Shown one piece after another: positions 42,440-46,446 of a DNA stretch of 46,446 nt. The notes below the pieces were generated by a model, which did no database searches, was not told the origin of the DNA, and was given only the letters and a program-made list of their open reading frames with translations. Every line of letters begins with the position of its first letter. The first letter of the stretch is position 1. The translations under genes and the position numbers were made by a program. The DNA is from an uncultured Prevotellaceae bacterium (lineage in GTDB: Bacteria; Bacteroidota; Bacteroidia; Bacteroidales; Bacteroidaceae): the NCBI GenBank assembly GCA_900315455.1, contig OMZE01000007.1:1-46446 (forward strand). Direction: 5' to 3'.

Positions 42440-43114
42440 ATGAAGAATCTCTTTTTATCATTCATTGCCGCCTGCTTCACACTGTTGGCATGTGCTCAGG
42501 CTCCGTCGATTTCCATCCTCGGCGACTCCTATTCCACTTTCGAGGGGTATGTCACTCCTTCAACCAACGAGATGTGGTATTATGAGGAACCGGGAAACCG
42601 CACCGATGTCGATGATGTCACCCAGACTTGGTGGTGGCAGGTGGCCGACCAGGGCGGTTACCGCCTCTGCGTCAACAACTCCTATAGTGGCAGTACCATC
42701 GGTTACCGCGGTTACGATGGCAACGATTATTCCGACCGTTCTTTTCTTACCCGAATGGACCATCTCGGCAATCCCGACATCATCCTCATCTTCGGTGCCA
42801 CCAATGACAGTTGGGCTGGCGAGGAGGTAGGACAATATAAGTATGGTGGATGGCAGAAGGGCGACTTCTATACTTTCCGCCCGGCAATGGCTTTCCTGCT
42901 CGATCACATGAAAAAACGTTATCCCCATGTGAAAATCTATTTCCTTCTCAATTCCGAACTCAGAGACGACATCAATGAGTCATGCCATACTATCTGTGAC
43001 CATTATGGCATACCTTGCATCACGCTCCACGATATCCATAAGATAAACGGACATCCGTCGGTAGAGGGAATGAAGGCCATTGCCCGTCAGGTGCTCGATG
43101 TGATAAAACAATGA
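42440..43114 (+). CDS. Secreted SGNH/GDSL hydrolase
   Basis: 224 residues, signal peptide MKNLFLSFIAACFTLLACAQ; the Cys at residue 18 could make it a lipoprotein. SGNH blocks: SILGDSYSTFEGY (Ser), the GATNDSW motif (Gly-Asn) and NGHPSVEGM (His). Exported acylhydrolase; substrate unknown. A hairpin terminator at 43134-43169 follows. Confidence 0.85.
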   Translation: MKNLFLSFIAACFTLLACAQAPSISILGDSYSTFEGYVTPSTNEMWYYEEPGNRTDVDDVTQTWWWQVADQGGYRLCVNNSYSGSTIGYRGYDGNDYSDRSFLTRMDHLGNPDIILIFGATNDSWAGEEVGQYKYGGWQKGDFYTFRPAMAFLLDHMKKRYPHVKIYFLLNSELRDDINESCHTICDHYGIPCITLHDIHKINGHPSVEGMKAIARQVLDVIKQ

Positions 43115-43133
43115 AATAATGATAAAAAGTTAT

Positions 43134-43169
43134 AAATCGTCACGTTTTCTTGCAGAAAAGTGACGATTT
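43134..43169 (+). terminator. Terminator of the SGNH hydrolase gene
   Basis: A stem of 10 perfect pairs, AAATCGTCAC/GTGACGATTT, extended by TTTTC/GAAAA with one bulged G. The downstream TTTGTTTG tract starts the leu promoter, so terminator and promoter abut. Confidence 0.7.
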
Positions 43170-43170
43170 G

Positions 43171-43202
43171 TTTGTCTGTATGAGAATGATTCATTACTTT
43201 TG
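43171..43202 (+). promoter_or_regulatory. Promoter of the leu operon
   Basis: TTTG (43171-43174), a 20-bp spacer and TACTTTTG (43195-43202) match the consensus. Transcription should start near 43209, producing a leader of about 248 nt before leuA. Confidence 0.7.
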
Positions 43203-43270
43203 CACCCAGTTTAATGCTTTCTGCTGTTGGCTCATCCCTGACCGGCGGATGCATGTTATAATAATAAGGT

Positions 43271-43348
43271 ATGACGAATCTTGGTTTGATTATCAGCATT
43301 ATTAGCCTTCGACTGCACGATGCAGCCGGAAGTGGTAGGGTGTGCTGA
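43271..43348 (+). CDS. Leucine/isoleucine-rich leader peptide (leu attenuator)
   Basis: A 25-residue frame, ATG at 43271, TGA at 43346-43348. The peptide begins MTNLGLIISIISLRLHD: eight of its first 15 residues are Leu or Ile, far above the local average. It precedes a terminator hairpin (43374-43409) and its competing antiterminator. This is the arrangement expected of ribosome-mediated attenuation in branched-chain amino-acid operons. Confidence 0.8.
   Translation: MTNLGLIISIISLRLHDAAGSGRVC
43313..43325 (+). other. Early leader hairpin (pause/1:2 element)
   Basis: CTGCA-CGA-TGCAG forms a 5-bp hairpin inside the leader-peptide coding region. It lies after the Leu/Ile codons and could be the 1:2 stem of a classic attenuator. 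Confidence 0.5.
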
Positions 43349-43389
43349 TGATTGCATGATACAATCCAATACGGCCTTTCTCACTTCCA
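43328..43389 (+). promoter_or_regulatory. Antiterminator pairing of the leu attenuator
   Basis: GGAAGTG (43328-43334) is exactly complementary to CACTTCC (43382-43388), which sits in the loop side of the terminator. The pairing can be extended with G-U pairs. If it forms, the terminator stem cannot. Confidence 0.65.
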
Positions 43390-43409
43390 GGAGTGCGAAA
43401 GGCTTTTTT
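43374..43409 (+). terminator. Attenuator terminator of the leu operon
   Basis: GCCTTTC (43374-43380) pairs with GAAAGGC (43397-43403), with an inner CACT/AGTG stem and TCCAGG loop, followed by six T (43404-43409). It lies 47 bp before leuA, so reading through it is needed for leuA expression. Confidence 0.8.
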
Positions 43410-43456
43410 GTTGTACCAAAAAAAGGCAAATACTTGAATTATTAATTTTTCATTTG

Positions 43457-44956
43457 ATGAACGACAGACTGTTTTTTTTCGACACAACTCTCCGTGATGG
43501 TGAACAGGTGCCTGGGTGCCAACTCAACACCGTGGAGAAAATCCAAGTGGCACGCCAACTGGAACTGTTGGGTGTAGATGTGATAGAGGCAGGGTTCCCC
43601 ATATCAAGCCCTGGCGACTTCAACTCCGTGATTGAGATATCAAAGGCCGTCACGTGGCCTGTCATCTGTGCGCTCACAAGAGCGGTAGAGAAGGATATCG
43701 ACGTGGCGGTGGAGTCGCTGAAGTATGCCAAGCACAAGCGCATCCATACGGGTATAGGAACGAGCGACATGCATATCAAGTACAAGTTCAACTCCAACCG
43801 TGAGGAGATTATCCAACGGGCGGTTGCCGCAGTGAGGTATGCCAAGAAGTTTGTCGAAGACGTGGAGTTCTATGCCGAGGATGCAGGACGCACCGACAAT
43901 GAGTATCTTGCACGGGTGGTGGAGGCTGTCATCAAGGCGGGTGCCACTGTAGTCAACATCCCCGACACTACGGGCTACTGTCTTCCGCAGGAGTATGGCG
44001 AGAAAATCAAGTATCTCTTCGAACACGTCGACGGTATCGACAAGGCCATTGTCTCCACACACTGTCACAATGACCTGGGGTTGGCCACAGCCAACACATT
44101 CAGCGGTGTGCTCAATGGCGCCAGGCAAGTAGAGGTCACCGTCAACGGCATTGGTGAGCGTGCCGGTAACACTTCTCTCGAAGAGATAGCCATGATTCTC
44201 AAATGCCACAAGTCGCTCGCTATCGACACCAACATCAACACCACCAAAATCTATCCCATCAGCCGTATGGTGTCGGGGTTGATGAACATGCCGGTGCAAC
44301 CCAACAAGGCCATTGTGGGGCGCAATGCTTTCGCCCACTCCAGTGGCATCCATCAGGATGGTGTGCTCAAGAATGCTTCTACCTATGAGATCATCGACCC
44401 CAAGGACGTGGGCATCGACGACAATTCCATCGTACTTACCGCAAGGTCGGGTAGGGCGGCATTGAAATACCGCCTCGGCGTGCTCGGAGTGAACATCGAC
44501 AACGAGCATCGTGTCGACAAGATTTATGAGAAATTCCTCAAGTTGGCCGACCAGAAGAAAGAGGTCACCGATGCCGATATCCTCATGCTGGCGGGTGCCG
44601 ACACGGCAGAAGCCCATGCGGTGAAACTCGACTACCTGCAGGTGACTACTGGCATGGGCGTGCGCAGCGTGGCGAGCATAGGCCTCGATATCAGCAATCA
44701 GAAGTTTGAGGCTGCCGCCACGGGCAATGGTCCTGTCGACGCAGCCATCAACGGTCTGAAGAAAATCATCCAGAAGAAGATGACACTGAAGGAGTTCACC
44801 ATCCAGGCCATCTCGAAAGGCTCCAACGATGTGGGAAAGGTGCACATGCAGGTGGAATACAACAACGGACTCTATTATGGCTTTGGTGCTAACACCGACA
44901 TCGTTACGGCATCGGTGGAAGCATATATCGACTGTATCAATAAATTCAAAGACTGA
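43457..44956 (+). CDS. leuA: 2-Isopropylmalate synthase
   Basis: 499 residues from the ATG at 43457, downstream of the attenuator. It condenses 2-oxoisovalerate and acetyl-CoA, the first leucine-specific step. HMGL domain: [14 protein letters not shown] (metal/substrate), [14 protein letters not shown] and NGIGERAGN. The C-terminal LeuA dimer/leucine-inhibition domain ([36 protein letters not shown]) is present, so feedback inhibition by leucine is likely. Standard length. Followed 4 bp later by leuC. Confidence 0.96.
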   Translation: MNDRLFFFDTTLRDGEQVPGCQLNTVEKIQVARQLELLGVDVIEAGFPISSPGDFNSVIEISKAVTWPVICALTRAVEKDIDVAVESLKYAKHKRIHTGIGTSDMHIKYKFNSNREEIIQRAVAAVRYAKKFVEDVEFYAEDAGRTDNEYLARVVEAVIKAGATVVNIPDTTGYCLPQEYGEKIKYLFEHVDGIDKAIVSTHCHNDLGLATANTFSGVLNGARQVEVTVNGIGERAGNTSLEEIAMILKCHKSLAIDTNINTTKIYPISRMVSGLMNMPVQPNKAIVGRNAFAHSSGIHQDGVLKNASTYEIIDPKDVGIDDNSIVLTARSGRAALKYRLGVLGVNIDNEHRVDKIYEKFLKLADQKKEVTDADILMLAGADTAEAHAVKLDYLQVTTGMGVRSVASIGLDISNQKFEAAATGNGPVDAAINGLKKIIQKKMTLKEFTIQAISKGSNDVGKVHMQVEYNNGLYYGFGANTDIVTASVEAYIDCINKFKD

Positions 44957-44960
44957 GACA

Positions 44961-46355
44961 ATGAACACTCTTTTTGATAAAATCTGGGACAAGCACGTGG
45001 TGCAAATCGTCGACGACGGTCCCACGCAACTCTATATCGACAGGCTGTATTGCCATGAAGTGACCTCTCCACAGGCCTTCGACGGACTGCGGAAGCGCGG
45101 ACTGAAATGCTTCCGCCCGAAGCAGGTGTTCTGTATGCCCGACCACAACACCCCCACACACGACCAGGACAAACCCATCGCCGACCCAGTGTCGAAAAGA
45201 CAGGTCGACTTGCTCGAGCAAAACGCTCGTGAGTTCGGCCTTACGCATTTCGGCATGATGTCGCCCGACAATGGCATCATCCATGTGGTTGGACCAGAGA
45301 AAGGGCTGTCGCTGCCGGGGATGACCATCGTCTGCGGCGACTCGCATACCTCTACCCATGGCGCCCTAGGGGCTGTGGCATTTGGCATCGGCACGTCGGA
45401 GGTGGAGATGGTGCTGGCATCGCAGTGCATCTTGCAGCAGAAGCCCAAGACGATGCGTATCACCATCAATGGGGAATTGGGCAAGTGTGTCACTCCAAAG
45501 GATGTGGCGCTCTTTCTCATGGCCAAACTGACCACAGGAGGGGCCACGGGCTATTTCGTGGAATATGCTGGCACCGCCATCAGGAAGATGTCGATGGAAG
45601 GAAGGCTCACCCTTTGCAACCTCAGTATCGAGATGGGGGCGCGCGGAGGCATCGTGGCTCCCGACGACATCACCTTCGCCTATGTCAAGGGACGTGAATA
45701 TGCGCCTGTCGGGGAAGAATGGGAGCGTGCCGTGGCATATTGGAAGACCTTGCGCAGCGACGATGATGCCGTGTTCGACAAAGAAGTGGCTTTCGATGCC
45801 TCCGACATCATTCCCTATGTCTCCTATGGCACCAACCCTGGTATGGCAATTGGCATTACGGAGTGTGTGCCCAGGCTCGAGGAAATTGAGGAAAAGGCAC
45901 GCCCTTCCTTCCTAAAGGCATTGGATTATATGGGTATGAACCCAGGTGACCCTCTTGTAGGACTTCGTATTGACTATGTGTTTCTTGGAGCCTGCACTAA
46001 TGGCAGGATAGAAGATTTCAGGGCTTTTGCCTCTGCAGTAAAAGGACATAAGAAAGCAGACCGTGTGACGGCTCTTCTGGTGCCTGGCAGTTGGGCGGTG
46101 GCACGCCAAATCCATGAGGAGGGCATCGACAGGATTCTCGAGGAGGCGGGATTCGAAATCCGTCAGCCCGGATGCTCTGCCTGCCTCGCCATGAACGACG
46201 ATAAGATTCCCCCCGGAAAGTATTGTGTCTCTACGAGCAACCGCAATTTCGAGGGACGCCAGGGGCCAGGTTCGCGCACCATCCTTGCCAGTCCATTGAC
46301 TGCCGCTGCTGCCGCCATCCACGGTGTCGTCTGCGACCCAAGAGATGTGATATAG
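44961..46355 (+). CDS. leuC: 3-Isopropylmalate dehydratase large subunit
   Basis: 464 residues from [14 protein letters not shown], the internal ATG 4 bp after the leuA stop. It isomerises 2- to 3-isopropylmalate with LeuD. [4Fe-4S] cysteines lie in [12 protein letters not shown] and [11 protein letters not shown]. Substrate motifs [25 protein letters not shown] and [14 protein letters not shown] are intact. Ends with the family's [19 protein letters not shown]. Confidence 0.97.
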   Translation: MNTLFDKIWDKHVVQIVDDGPTQLYIDRLYCHEVTSPQAFDGLRKRGLKCFRPKQVFCMPDHNTPTHDQDKPIADPVSKRQVDLLEQNAREFGLTHFGMMSPDNGIIHVVGPEKGLSLPGMTIVCGDSHTSTHGALGAVAFGIGTSEVEMVLASQCILQQKPKTMRITINGELGKCVTPKDVALFLMAKLTTGGATGYFVEYAGTAIRKMSMEGRLTLCNLSIEMGARGGIVAPDDITFAYVKGREYAPVGEEWERAVAYWKTLRSDDDAVFDKEVAFDASDIIPYVSYGTNPGMAIGITECVPRLEEIEEKARPSFLKALDYMGMNPGDPLVGLRIDYVFLGACTNGRIEDFRAFASAVKGHKKADRVTALLVPGSWAVARQIHEEGIDRILEEAGFEIRQPGCSACLAMNDDKIPPGKYCVSTSNRNFEGRQGPGSRTILASPLTAAAAAIHGVVCDPRDVI

Positions 46356-46391
46356 TCCCTTAGTCCTTGTTTCCCCATAAAAATCAACTTT

Positions 46392-46446
46392 ATGAAACAG
46401 CAATTCAATATAATAAGAAGCACGTGTGTGCCATTGCCACTCGAAA
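46392..46446 (+). CDS. leuD: 3-Isopropylmalate dehydratase small subunit, 5' end only
   Basis: A partial frame of 18 codons from the ATG at 46392 to the window edge reads MKQQFNIIRSTCVPLPLE. This matches the usual Bacteroidetes LeuD start, and it follows leuC by 36 bp. LeuD completes the isomerase started by LeuC. Confidence 0.8.
   Translation, partial: MKQQFNIIRSTCVPLPLE

Noticed and set aside
43640-45025. A long minus-strand open frame (461 codons) across leuA
   Set aside because: It lies opposite the well-supported leuA and leuC genes and the translation has no domain or signal. It comes from codon bias on the opposite strand.

Overview
The window comes from a Bacteroidales chromosome, most likely Prevotella or a close relative. 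The evidence is consistent: promoters follow the Bacteroidetes pattern TTTG-N18-20-TAnnTTTG instead of the E. coli pattern; outer-membrane lipoproteins and secreted hydrolases are abundant; there is a PorE-like type IX secretion (T9SS) protein and a surface protein with a T9SS-like C-terminal tail; and there is an ECF sigma factor paired with a membrane partner. I see no rRNA, tRNA, CRISPR array, transposase, integrase or phage structural gene.

Layout. 1-2410: 3' end of a large surface protein, a 55-residue peptide gene and a strong terminator. 2481-5450: two lipoproteins, a 9-bp repeat array, a terminator, a possible leader or small RNA, and a ClpX-like AAA+ ATPase. 5450-6090: gene-free, with a long hairpin and a well-delimited small RNA on the minus strand. 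6118-8537: ExbB-membrane protein-ExbD-ExbD energy-transduction operon. 8685-9158: an Lrp/AsnC regulator. 9230-17731: a long minus-strand series (secreted protein, LUD protein, topB, porE-like, rRNA methyltransferase, thyA, folA). 17992-20733: a secreted TPR protein. 21138-23244: a lipoprotein nitroreductase and a secreted esterase, flanked by diverged direct repeats. 23342-26200: a transglutaminase-kinase-TIR fusion. 26304-30384: VanX-like dipeptidase, substrate-binding lipoprotein, large TPR protein. 30513-32955: lipoprotein, ECF sigma factor and a membrane-spanning partner. 33124-35067: rho. 35317-38088: two secreted esterases. 38320-42383: ABC-F ATPase, engB, divergent dnaB. 42440-43114: SGNH hydrolase. 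43195-46446: leuA-leuC-leuD operon with a leader peptide and attenuator.

Most of the window is core metabolism, DNA/RNA maintenance and cell-envelope export. The best candidate for a poorly described system is the 952-residue protein at 23342-26200. It joins an N-terminal transglutaminase-like fold with an intact Cys-His-Asp triad, an apparently active Ser/Thr kinase, a low-complexity acidic linker, a beta-rich domain and a C-terminal TIR domain that keeps the usual NADase glutamate. This looks like a one-protein sensor-kinase-effector, possibly for defence. Two regulatory elements are nearly as strong: the Leu/Ile-rich leader peptide with terminator and antiterminator upstream of leuA, and the roughly 90-nt minus-strand RNA at 5675-5763.
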